From positions 1 through 5,232 of the forward strand of contig DAHXPE010000502.1 in the NCBI GenBank assembly GCA_027364495.1: a stretch of DNA of 5,232 nt. Reading direction: 5' to 3'. Made by a program: the position numbers and the translations under genes. Origin of the DNA: Candidatus Heimdallarchaeota archaeon (GTDB taxonomy: Archaea > Asgardarchaeota > Heimdallarchaeia > Hodarchaeales > LC-3). The notes under the pieces were generated by a model, which saw only the letters and a list, made by a program, of their open reading frames with translations, was not told where the DNA came from and did no database searches. Of the stretch, positions 1 to 5,232 are shown one piece after another (position 1 is the first letter of the stretch; each line of letters begins with the position of its first letter).

Positions 1-92
1 CTTCTTATTCATTTTTTCAAAGTTATTTAATCTTAGTGGAACATTTTTCTTTCTTTTCAATTCATACAAACTAATTTTTTCAAATAATACTT
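1..92 (-). repeat. 92-bp perfect inverted copy of part of the radical SAM fusion gene (left arm)
   Basis: Read on the minus strand, these bases match 716-807 without a mismatch: base i pairs with base 808-i. Identity stops sharply at 92/93. The left copy therefore encodes, on the minus strand, the same peptide as residues about 178-208 of the fusion protein (numbered from TTG 184). Because the match begins at base 1, the repeat may be longer than what is visible. The gene frame is interrupted in this arm (in-frame TAA at 85-87) but open immediately after it. This fits a fragment joined artificially, or by rearrangement, to the broken 5' part of the gene. A chimeric contig end is the most likely explanation; a true inverted duplication cannot be excluded. 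Confidence 0.95.
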
Positions 93-93
93 C

Positions 94-1818
94 ATTCATC
101 CACAAAATTATAGGAAAAGCGATTCTTATGTTTGGTCTACACTTTTAGATAGAGTTGAGAAGAATGTCATTCCGAGATCCCAGTTGGAACACTTTGATTT
201 AGAAGGCTCTTTTTATGATTGGACAATCCCTAAAAGACCAGAACCTATGATTGTTCTAGTCATTTTAGAAGATCTACAAGATTGTTTTGCTATTTTTAGA
301 CTTTTATTAAGTATTTTTAATCAACAGTTTGAAAACTATGGAATTATTATTATTAACAACTACCCTGATCTTGCTTATGACAGAATGCTTTGGAATGTAC
401 TGAAAACGAATCAAAACATTACCTATATTCATAATAAGTCCAGGATGACAAATTCGGAATCAATATTTCTGGGAATCCATTATTTTATAACTAATTTTGA
501 ATCTATTATCGTATTATTAAACCCTAAAGATTATTTATTAGGTAATAATGCTTTATTTGAAATTCTAGAAAGAATGAATATGTATGATTCTGATATCCTT
601 ATAGGAAAGCAGTATTATTCAAAGAATATTTCAGATAATGGTATAATTTCTTTTGATTTTACTGAAACAAGAAAATATGAAAGTAACCTTTATCAGAACC
701 CTAAAGCCTTCAGAAAAGTATTATTTGAAAAAATTAGTTTGTATGAATTGAAAAGAAAGAAAAATGTTCCACTAAGATTAAATAACTTTGAAAAAATGAA
801 TAAGAAGTATGAATGGTATATTGATCCAGAATTTGTTACATTATTTACGCAATTGATAGAAATCGCAGATAATCCAATTAGATTTGATTTTTACAACCTA
901 GTAATAGACAATCGAGAAATTAATCAAAATCAACTGAATGAAAGTTTAGAATTTCTTAAATCTAAACCAAAAAATATCTCTTTTCGGAATATAAAAGATG
1001 GAAGGATTGATTTTCAGCCAAACATGAATAAAATTGAAATTGATATAACCTATGATTGTAATTTAAAGTGCATTAGCTGTAATAGATCCTGTACTCAAGC
1101 TGCTTCAAAGTCTGACTACATGTCAGTCAATCAAATTAAGGAGTTCATTCACGAGAGCATTGAGATGAATAAGAAATGGGAATTAATAAATATTTTAGGC
1201 GGAGAACCTACACTTCATCCTCAGTTTAATGAGATTGTAACATTCATAATAAAGGAGTATGTAGAAAAATATTCGCCGAAAACAACCATTCAGATAACCA
1301 GCAATGGACTTTCTAAAGAAACAAAAGAAAAATTGTCTTTACTACCAAAATCTGATAATATAGTTTTAGACAAATATTCTTTCAAACAATCAAGAACAAA
1401 CATATATTTCACACCATTCTCTGTCGCACCAATTGACCTAGATGAGTTGAAAGGAGCAGATTTTAAACAGGGGTGTTGGGTAACTAGTTATTGTGGAATA
1501 GGACTAAATAAGTATGGATTCTATCCCTGTGGTATTGCTGGATCAATTGACCGTGTCCTAGGGAATGACGTAGGTATAAAGAGTCTTAAAACACTTTCTA
1601 ATGAAAATCTCAAGGACCTTTTATCAGAATTTTGCAGATTATGTGGTAATTTTGTGGATTACAACAGTAACAAAGGCGATTTTATACCTAGAAGTGAGAA
1701 AGGTAATTTTACCAATGATCTAACAACTGATTTTTGGGTTGATGCATATCTAAATTTCCACAAAAATAAACCTCAACTATCTTCTATATATACCAAGAAA
1801 GAGGAAAACGAAAAATAA
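94..1818 (+). CDS. Glycosyltransferase-like/radical SAM fusion protein, 5'-partial
   Basis: Residues are numbered from TTG 184, the first possible start (544 aa). The frame stays open and protein-like back to base 93, no Shine-Dalgarno precedes 184, and the upstream codons read as normal protein (for example SDSYVWSTLLDRVEKNVIP). The true start is therefore missing and at least 30 more residues belong to the protein. Residues about 22-200 resemble a GT-A family 2 glycosyltransferase (hydrophobic strand, SIFNQQFENY, IIIINN), but the DxD region reads LLNPKDYL, so activity is doubtful. Residues about 285-420 are a radical SAM domain: CNLKCISC (C292, C296, C299; CX3CX2C), GGEPTLHP at 339-346 and TSNG at 372-375. 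C431, C437, C449 and the pair C484/C487 suggest a SPASM/twitch-like auxiliary Fe-S cluster. It probably performs radical chemistry on a sugar or peptide substrate; the substrate is unknown. The stop codon lies 14 bp from that of the convergent glycosyltransferase gene. Confidence 0.85.
   Translation: MHPQNYRKSDSYVWSTLLDRVEKNVIPRSQLEHFDLEGSFYDWTIPKRPEPMIVLVILEDLQDCFAIFRLLLSIFNQQFENYGIIIINNYPDLAYDRMLWNVLKTNQNITYIHNKSRMTNSESIFLGIHYFITNFESIIVLLNPKDYLLGNNALFEILERMNMYDSDILIGKQYYSKNISDNGIISFDFTETRKYESNLYQNPKAFRKVLFEKISLYELKRKKNVPLRLNNFEKMNKKYEWYIDPEFVTLFTQLIEIADNPIRFDFYNLVIDNREINQNQLNESLEFLKSKPKNISFRNIKDGRIDFQPNMNKIEIDITYDCNLKCISCNRSCTQAASKSDYMSVNQIKEFIHESIEMNKKWELINILGGEPTLHPQFNEIVTFIIKEYVEKYSPKTTIQITSNGLSKETKEKLSLLPKSDNIVLDKYSFKQSRTNIYFTPFSVAPIDLDELKGADFKQGCWVTSYCGIGLNKYGFYPCGIAGSIDRVLGNDVGIKSLKTLSNENLKDLLSEFCRLCGNFVDYNSNKGDFIPRSEKGNFTNDLTTDFWVDAYLNFHKNKPQLSSIYTKKEENEK
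716..807 (+). repeat. Right arm of the 92-bp inverted repeat, inside the fusion gene
   Basis: This is the in-gene partner of bases 1-92. It lies in the linker-like region between the glycosyltransferase-like half and the radical SAM half, and the reading frame passes through it without interruption. This is therefore the native copy and 1-92 is the displaced one. The two arms enclose 623 bp (93-715). Confidence 0.95.
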
Positions 1819-1832
1819 GAGAAACATTAGGT

Positions 1833-2639
1833 CTAAAGATCTATAAGAAAATAATTTCGAACCCGTTCTTTAAATAATACTTGCTCTTTTTCCGTCATTG
1901 AAGATTTATATTTTTGGTAAAATAATTGTAATCCCTTTTCCTTTAGGGTTGTTTTTGCTGTACTTAACCTGTTGTAGTCGTCCATAGCCCAGTGATGTAC
2001 AAGGTGTCGATTTAGATATCCAATTTTAATATCAGTTACTTCTAATAACCTGATGCAAATATCTCGATCTGTACTACTAATCAAATACTCATCAAATCCA
2101 TTTATTTTTACCATTAATGACAATTTAAGAAAAAGATTAGAACCTTGAACATTTGGATTTCCAATAAAAATCATAGAACGAGTTATTTCATTGGGTATAG
2201 GCATATTCCAGCCATTAGGATTTTTCTTATCATATCGTACAATACCAGAAATAATCCAATCGTAATTCCCATCAAGTGCAATTTTTGAACATTCTTGAAT
2301 ATAAGTTGGATCCCACCAATCATCATCATCTAAAAAAGCTATAAAATAATTTTCAACATTAATAATCATTTTTTTAATAACTTCTAATCCAGAATTAACT
2401 GCACCTGACAATGATCTGGTCCTATCATTTATTTTTTCAATTATTAATAGTTCAGGTTTAAAGGATTCAACTACTTTTTGCGTTTCTTTTACATATGGTT
2501 CGTCTGAATCATTAACAACTACTATTAGACTAGGAAGACACTTTTGATCATTAACTGACTTAAGAGCTCTCTCTAATAATGATGGTCGATTCTTTGTTGG
2601 TATTAAAACAATTACGTTGTTAGAGGAAAAGTTTTTCAC
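1833..2639 (-). CDS. Family 2 glycosyltransferase
   Basis: A 268-aa protein that probably transfers a sugar from a nucleotide-sugar donor to a growing glycan at the cytoplasmic side of the membrane. Seen in sequence: the typical GT2 opening strand VIVLIPTKNRP (residues 9-19), an NDSD donor-region acid at 43-46, the metal-binding acidic cluster LDDDDWWDP at 103-111, an NPNVQGSNLF acceptor-side stretch at 161-170, then GFDEYLISSTDRD at 181-193, which corresponds to the GT2 ED/catalytic-base region, and HH at 215-216. No membrane segment or signal peptide is evident. The fold core is complete and the length is normal for a single-domain GT2. The GTG start is the only choice because an in-frame TAG lies directly before it. 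No good Shine-Dalgarno is seen there, so initiation may be weak or leaderless. It is convergent with the radical SAM fusion gene and divergent from the epimerase gene. Donor and acceptor cannot be read from sequence. Confidence 0.9.
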   Translation of the reverse strand: MKNFSSNNVIVLIPTKNRPSLLERALKSVNDQKCLPSLIVVVNDSDEPYVKETQKVVESFKPELLIIEKINDRTRSLSGAVNSGLEVIKKMIINVENYFIAFLDDDDWWDPTYIQECSKIALDGNYDWIISGIVRYDKKNPNGWNMPIPNEITRSMIFIGNPNVQGSNLFLKLSLMVKINGFDEYLISSTDRDICIRLLEVTDIKIGYLNRHLVHHWAMDDYNRLSTAKTTLKEKGLQLFYQKYKSSMTEKEQVLFKERVRNYFLIDL

Positions 2640-2783
2640 CTATTATATTGATGAATTTAATAGTTATTTTTGAAAGCCTATTAACATTAAAAATCTCTTT
2701 AACTTTAAATTAATGTCCCTTTAGTATTACTTAAGATAATATTTTAAAAAGAATTCATTTAAAACCCTTAAAAATCGAATAAT

Positions 2784-2813
2784 TTGATTCAAAAAATATA
2801 AAATCTGCATTAT
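2784..2813 (+). promoter_or_regulatory. Possible sigma-A-type promoter for the epimerase/dehydrogenase pair
   Basis: TTGATT at 2784-2789 is separated by 18 bp from CATTAT at 2808-2813, a 4-of-6 match to TATAAT. Transcription would start near 2820, just ahead of the ribosome binding site. In DNA this AT-rich such matches arise easily by chance, so this is a weak call supported mainly by position. Confidence 0.3.
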
Positions 2814-2825
2814 TGATCTAATTTT

Positions 2826-2830
2826 AGGAG
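2826..2830 (+). promoter_or_regulatory. Ribosome binding site supporting the TTG start at 2840
   Basis: AGGAG lies 9 nt upstream of TTG 2840. No other in-frame start fits this site as well, and the protein begins a few residues before its Rossmann strand (LKILITGG), so the TTG is well supported. Confidence 0.75.
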
Positions 2831-2839
2831 AATCTTTAT

Positions 2840-3775
2840 TTGGGTGAACTCAAAATCTTAATAACTGGCGGAATGGGCTTAATTGGTTCAGAATTCATTA
2901 AAGAGTTTTTCCCATATTATAATATTATTGTGATTGATAGTCGAAAGAACATTTTTAATGAAGGAATCAAGATAACTTATATTCAAGATTCAATTAATAA
3001 TATCAGTAAATACAAGAATGCTTTAGCAAATTTAGACGGTGTGATTCATTTAGCAGCAAAATCTAGAGTATTAGATGGCGAACTTGAACCATTGGAAACA
3101 TGGGAAACAAATGTTTTAGGAACTCAAAAAATAATTGAATTTCTTTATGAATCAGAAACAAGACCATGGATTATATATGGAAGTAGCAGAGAAGTGTATG
3201 GAGTACAAAAATCATTACCGGTTAAAGAAAATGCTTCAAAAAAACCAATGAATAGATACGCAATTTCAAAATTTGCAGCTGAACACTTATTAAGCGAATA
3301 TTCGAAAAATAATAGATCTTCAGTCTTTATAATGCGATTTTCGAATGTTTACGGTTCAACAAACGATTATAGTGATAGAGTTATACCAATTTTTGTAAAA
3401 AATGCTATTTTGAATAAAAATTTAATAATAGAGGGAAAAAATAACCTTTTTGATTTCACTTTTGTAAAAGACGTTGTATTTGCACTCTCAAATGCTATAA
3501 GAAATTTATCAAATCGTGAGGTAAATACCTCTCTATGTAATGACTACAATATTTGTTTCGGAGAAGGAAAATCTCTGGATGAACTTGCAGGAATAATATT
3601 ATCGATAATTCCTTCAAGTTCGAAAAAGGAATATCGTAAATCTCGGGATTTCGATGTTCAAAAATTCATAGGATCTAATCAAAAAGCAAAAAAAGAGATA
3701 GAATTTAACCCTTTAATTAATTTAGAAGAGGGATTAAAGTTATACATCGATTTAATAATAAATAAATCATCTTGA
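2840..3775 (+). CDS. NAD-dependent epimerase/dehydratase (extended SDR family)
   Basis: A 311-aa cytoplasmic enzyme of the extended short-chain dehydrogenase/reductase family, which includes UDP-glucose 4-epimerase and nucleotide-sugar dehydratases and reductases. Seen: nucleotide-binding GGMGLIG at residues 10-16, acidic D33 at the end of strand 2 (suggesting NAD rather than NADP), LAAKS at 71-75, NVLGT at 91-95, catalytic-serine region GSSREVYG at 114-121, catalytic YAISK at 140-144, RFSNVYG at 166-172 and DFTFVKDV at 205-212, typical of sugar-nucleotide enzymes. Length is usual for the family and nothing is broken. The particular reaction cannot be decided from motifs. The gene is followed after 37 bp by a UDP-sugar dehydrogenase-family gene on the same strand. 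The two probably form one operon supplying an activated sugar to nearby glycosyltransferases. The start is TTG with AGGAG upstream. Confidence 0.9.
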   Translation: MGELKILITGGMGLIGSEFIKEFFPYYNIIVIDSRKNIFNEGIKITYIQDSINNISKYKNALANLDGVIHLAAKSRVLDGELEPLETWETNVLGTQKIIEFLYESETRPWIIYGSSREVYGVQKSLPVKENASKKPMNRYAISKFAAEHLLSEYSKNNRSSVFIMRFSNVYGSTNDYSDRVIPIFVKNAILNKNLIIEGKNNLFDFTFVKDVVFALSNAIRNLSNREVNTSLCNDYNICFGEGKSLDELAGIILSIIPSSSKKEYRKSRDFDVQKFIGSNQKAKKEIEFNPLINLEEGLKLYIDLIINKSS

Positions 3776-3800
3776 TGAACGATTAAACGTTAATTTAACA

Positions 3801-3806
3801 AAGGTA
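3801..3806 (+). promoter_or_regulatory. Ribosome binding site supporting the TTG start at 3813
   Basis: AAGGTA, in a purine-rich run, lies about 7 nt before TTG 3813. The alternative ATG at 3822 would be about 15 nt away, so the TTG start is preferred. The difference is only three residues. No promoter or terminator is visible in the 37-bp gap, which fits co-transcription with the epimerase gene. Confidence 0.55.
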
Positions 3807-3812
3807 GAAGAT

Positions 3813-4649
3813 TTGTCTAAAATGGATAAACGAATAATTATATTGGGATTTGGATTTGTTGGAAAATTTATGAAAAGAACTTTCCAAAACGCTGATTTTT
3901 TTGATATCGAGGAAGGTTTAGTTCTTCATAATGGAAATATTATCAAAAATGATAATATACGAGAATATTTGAATGCATTAAATGAAAATTGGGATTTAGG
4001 AATTATATGTGTTCCCACACCATCATTAAAAGATGGTGGTTGTGATACATCTCAAGTAGAAAAAAGTGTTGAATTCTGGAAAGATAAAGTTTCTAATTTT
4101 TTAATAAAATCAACAATAGAAGTTGGTTTCACTGAAAAACTCATAAAAAAGTATAATAAGCCTATTGTATTTTCTCCTGAATATATTGGAGAAACAACAA
4201 ATCACCCAATGTTAAATCTTGACTCTAAAAAGAAATTCATAATTTTTGGAGGAACTAAAGAAAATATTGATAGAGTTTTTGAAATTTACAAATATTACAT
4301 AAATGCTGAGGTTAAAATTTATCGAGTTGAATCAAATGTAGCAGAATTATGTAAATATATGGAAAATTCCTTTTTTGCTATGAAAGTAATTTTTTGTAAT
4401 GAATTTTTTGAAATAGCAAAGGCTTTTAACATAAATTATGAGGATTTAAGGGATGTTTGGCTTGCTGATTATAGAATTGGTAGAAGTCATACCCTGGTTT
4501 ATAACGAAAAAAGAGGATTTTCTGGAAAATGCCTACCAAAGGACATGAAAGCTATAATAAAGTCATCTGAGTCAGTAAATTATTCTCCTGAAATTCTAAA
4601 ATCTATTTTGAAGCGAAATGAGTATTTTTTGAATATAAATAATAACTAA
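3813..4649 (+). CDS. Short UDP-glucose/GDP-mannose dehydrogenase-family protein lacking the C-terminal domain
   Basis: A 278-aa protein. Family members oxidise C6 of a nucleotide sugar to a carboxylate in two NAD+-dependent steps and usually have about 390-450 residues in three parts. Seen: Rossmann IIILGFGFVG (NAD-binding glycines at 12-17), CVPTP at 66-70, STIEVGFTEKL at 100-110, SPEYIGE at 121-127, the central helix region AELCKYMEN at 177-185 (K181 and N185 at conserved catalytic positions), NEFFE at 196-200, and GFSGKCLPKD at 235-244 with the catalytic cysteine C240. The protein ends about 35 residues after this motif, so the C-terminal UDP-sugar-binding domain is missing. I see no continuation in another frame after the stop, so it looks naturally short rather than frameshifted. 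It may be a divergent enzyme with altered substrate binding, or may need a partner, perhaps the epimerase encoded just upstream. Catalytic residues are intact, so some dehydrogenase activity is plausible. Confidence 0.85.
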   Translation: MSKMDKRIIILGFGFVGKFMKRTFQNADFFDIEEGLVLHNGNIIKNDNIREYLNALNENWDLGIICVPTPSLKDGGCDTSQVEKSVEFWKDKVSNFLIKSTIEVGFTEKLIKKYNKPIVFSPEYIGETTNHPMLNLDSKKKFIIFGGTKENIDRVFEIYKYYINAEVKIYRVESNVAELCKYMENSFFAMKVIFCNEFFEIAKAFNINYEDLRDVWLADYRIGRSHTLVYNEKRGFSGKCLPKDMKAIIKSSESVNYSPEILKSILKRNEYFLNINNN

Positions 4650-4674
4650 CAAAAAAAAACATGGTTATTTATAT
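4633..4674 (+). repeat. AT-only inverted repeat around the stop codon of the dehydrogenase gene
   Basis: ATATAAAT plus AAC at 4633-4646 (with a 3-nt bulge) can pair with GTTATTTATAT at 4664-4674, leaving a loop that contains a run of nine A. The stem has one G-C pair and no T-run follows on the plus strand, so it is not a convincing intrinsic terminator. It may be only a consequence of base composition. Confidence 0.3.
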
Positions 4675-4703
4675 GCTCAGTTTGAAATAACTATCCCAAT
4701 AAT

Positions 4704-4862
4704 TTATATTCTTATTATTTGAAATAAATAGCAATTATCCCAGTTGAATTCATCCTTCATGATTGGTGTGATACGTTTAGGCATTATCCACTCAGTCACA
4801 ACGTTTTGCATAGTGGGTTGAAGAAGATTAATAGTTTCTTGTGAAATATTGTGAAATTGTTC
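4704..4862 (-). pseudogene. Possible gene remnant, 53-codon open stretch, unrecognised
   Basis: On the minus strand the frame from 4862 down to a TAA at 4704-4706 is open and protein-like, preceded by an in-frame TGA at 4863-4865. It contains ATG at 4811-4809, giving a 35-codon ORF that would start MQNVVTEWIMPKRITPIM. Base composition of about 4740-4830 is clearly richer in G and C than the DNA on both sides, and codons such as CCC, GTG, GAG, CGT and ATC look like real coding use. The product includes EWIMPKRITPIMKDEFNWDN. I do not recognise the family. No start with a ribosome binding site was found, so a truncated leftover of a gene from an earlier insertion or rearrangement is more likely than an intact small gene. 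Confidence 0.3.
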
Positions 4863-4871
4863 TCATTTAAG

Positions 4872-4890
4872 GTAAAATAGTTAATTTTAC
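4872..4890. repeat. Small hairpin-forming inverted repeat
   Basis: GTAAAAT (4872-4878) and ATTTTAC (4884-4890) form a 7-bp stem with a 5-nt loop. It sits just beyond the minus-strand remnant at the start of a long AT-rich stretch. It is too weak for a terminator call; an operator half-site pair is possible but unsupported. Confidence 0.3.
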
Positions 4891-4963
4891 ATAATATATT
4901 ATAAGACAAAAATAGGTTTTACTTTTAAATTCAATATTTTTTGCTATTGACCCAACTTTAAAA

Positions 4964-4995
4964 AATGAAAATTGAACATATTGTAAATTTTCATT
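4964..4995. repeat. 10-bp perfect inverted repeat in the AT-rich spacer
   Basis: AATGAAAATT (4964-4973) and AATTTTCATT (4986-4995) are exact inverted copies separated by 12 bp. After one mismatch the arms pair for 3 more bases. It could be a protein-binding operator for the gene to the right or a weak transcript hairpin. The near absence of G-C pairs argues against an efficient terminator. Confidence 0.4.
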
Positions 4996-5058
4996 ATTTT
5001 AGAAATAATAAATAAATTTTAATTGAATTTTTCATTCTAATATAATTATTTCTATATA

Positions 5059-5088
5059 TTGCAAATAAATCTTATACAACTTGATAAT
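5059..5088 (+). promoter_or_regulatory. Candidate sigma-A-type promoter for the right-edge gene
   Basis: TTGCAA (5059-5064) and GATAAT (5083-5088; 5 of 6 to TATAAT) are spaced by 18 bp. Transcription would start near 5095, about 35 nt before AGGAGG at 5131. Position and -10 quality are good; the -35 is only 4 of 6. Confidence 0.4.
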
Positions 5089-5130
5089 AAGAATTTAAAG
5101 CTTTTATTAACTGATGTTAGTTTGCTAGAA

Positions 5131-5136
5131 AGGAGG
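5131..5136 (+). promoter_or_regulatory. Strong Shine-Dalgarno AGGAGG without a normally spaced long ORF
   Basis: AGGAGG, preceded by AA, is the best ribosome binding site in the window. ATG 5139 is only 2 nt away and reads four codons to a TGA. ATG 5150 is 13 nt away and also reads four codons. The stop of the first overlaps the start of the second (ATGA), and the stop of the second overlaps a TTG at 5161 that opens a 13-codon frame. The site may drive a short leader peptide or a gene broken by a frameshift. Confidence 0.5.
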
Positions 5137-5177
5137 ATATGACAAAAGAATGACTAATAATTGATAAAATTTCATCA

Positions 5178-5232
5178 ATGGTCTTTAGTAAAAGAAAATT
5201 GAGGTTTTATCTCAGTTTTAATTGGAATATTC
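5178..5232 (+). CDS. N-terminus of a gene leaving the window, possibly a polysaccharide acyltransferase
   Basis: From ATG 5178 the frame is open to the end of the window (18 codons) and reads MVFSKRKLRFYLSFNWNI. The frame is open back to 5154. A basic start followed by an aromatic YLSFNW segment is like the N-termini of hexapeptide-repeat acyltransferases from surface polysaccharide loci, which I know only as a general pattern, so the function is tentative. No Shine-Dalgarno directly precedes ATG 5178, and the strong AGGAGG lies 41 nt upstream. The start may therefore be coupled to short upstream frames, or the reading frame may be disturbed. It could also be chance: 18 codons is little evidence. 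Confidence 0.35.
   Translation, partial: MVFSKRKLRFYLSFNWNI

Larger units (their letters stand above)
2640..2839. other. 200-bp divergent intergenic region
   Basis: This spacer separates the minus-strand glycosyltransferase from the rightward epimerase/dehydrogenase pair. It is very AT-rich and contains no coding stretch that I can support. It should carry promoters for both directions. A candidate for the rightward genes is listed separately. For the leftward gene a TATAAT lies only 2 nt upstream of the GTG (minus strand), which would place transcription start inside the start codon region, and I see no matching -35. I see no clear terminator or operator. Confidence 0.6.
4891..5130 (+). other. 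Very AT-rich non-coding spacer upstream of the right-edge gene
   Basis: About 240 bp with frequent stops in all frames I read and no supported gene. It contains the 10-bp inverted repeat, a candidate promoter at 5059-5088, and otherwise only A/T runs. Its place before a strong ribosome binding site suggests a promoter and 5' leader region for the gene that leaves the window. Confidence 0.5.

Noticed and set aside
93..715. Phase-variable invertible segment between the 92-bp arms
   Set aside because: No recombinase gene is present, the inverted orientation would not give a sensible complete reading frame (antisense stop at 145-147), and the left arm begins exactly at the sequence edge, so a chimeric end is simpler.
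1819..1870. Bidirectional terminator between the convergent genes
   Set aside because: Only a short AGATCT palindrome and A/T runs are present; no GC-containing stem with a T-run on either strand.
3776..3812. Palindrome-like TTAAACGTTAA in the gap between epimerase and dehydrogenase genes as an operator or terminator
   Set aside because: The symmetry is imperfect and very short, and the gap is typical of co-transcribed genes.
4839..4857. Tandem direct repeat TTGTGAAAT, two copies with 10-bp period
   Set aside because: Only two 9-base copies, lying within the coding-like minus-strand stretch; too short to call a repeat array or regulator site.
4977..4985. CATATTGTA matches the sigma-K -10 pattern CATAnnnTA
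   Set aside because: The nearest AC suitable for a -35 is about 20 bp away instead of 16-17, and such a short pattern is expected by chance about once in a spacer of this length and composition.

Overview
This is an AT-rich window (roughly 30% GC by eye). It has TTG and GTG start codons and purine-rich Shine-Dalgarno sites, which suggests a low-GC Gram-positive bacterium, probably a Bacillus-like Firmicute. It reads as a piece of a glycan or cell-surface (possibly spore-surface) polysaccharide locus. Four sizeable genes are present: a glycosyltransferase-like/radical SAM fusion, a family 2 glycosyltransferase, an extended SDR nucleotide-sugar epimerase/dehydratase, and a short UDP-sugar dehydrogenase. 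A fifth gene may begin at the right edge.

Left part (1-1818): bases 1-92 are an exact reverse complement of 716-807, inside the first gene. From base 93 the sequence is protein-coding in the frame of that gene, well upstream of the first usable start codon (TTG at 184). The gene is therefore 5'-truncated at the 92/93 junction. The simplest reading is that 1-92 is a chimeric or snap-back end of an assembly. A real inversion or a second inverted copy is the alternative. The remaining protein has a degenerate GT-A-like half followed by a radical SAM domain and a C-terminal cysteine-rich, auxiliary-cluster-like region.

Middle (1833-2839): a complete family 2 glycosyltransferase is encoded on the minus strand, convergent with the first gene (14 bp between stop codons) and divergent from the third. 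The 200-bp divergent spacer (2640-2839) holds a possible promoter and a good ribosome binding site for the rightward pair.

Right (2840-4649): an SDR enzyme and a UDP-glucose/GDP-mannose dehydrogenase-family protein form an apparent two-gene operon with a 37-bp gap. The dehydrogenase keeps its NAD-binding and catalytic regions but lacks the usual C-terminal nucleotide-sugar-binding domain. Together the pair could make an oxidised or epimerised sugar nucleotide for the glycosyltransferase(s), with the radical SAM protein modifying a sugar or a glycan-linked substrate. That pathway is inference.

Right end (4650-5232): 583 bp without a long gene. It holds a short minus-strand open stretch with coding-like composition (4704-4862, possible gene remnant) and a very AT-rich segment with two small inverted repeats. 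A plausible sigma-A-type promoter and a strong AGGAGG site precede a start region whose frame runs off the window from ATG 5178.
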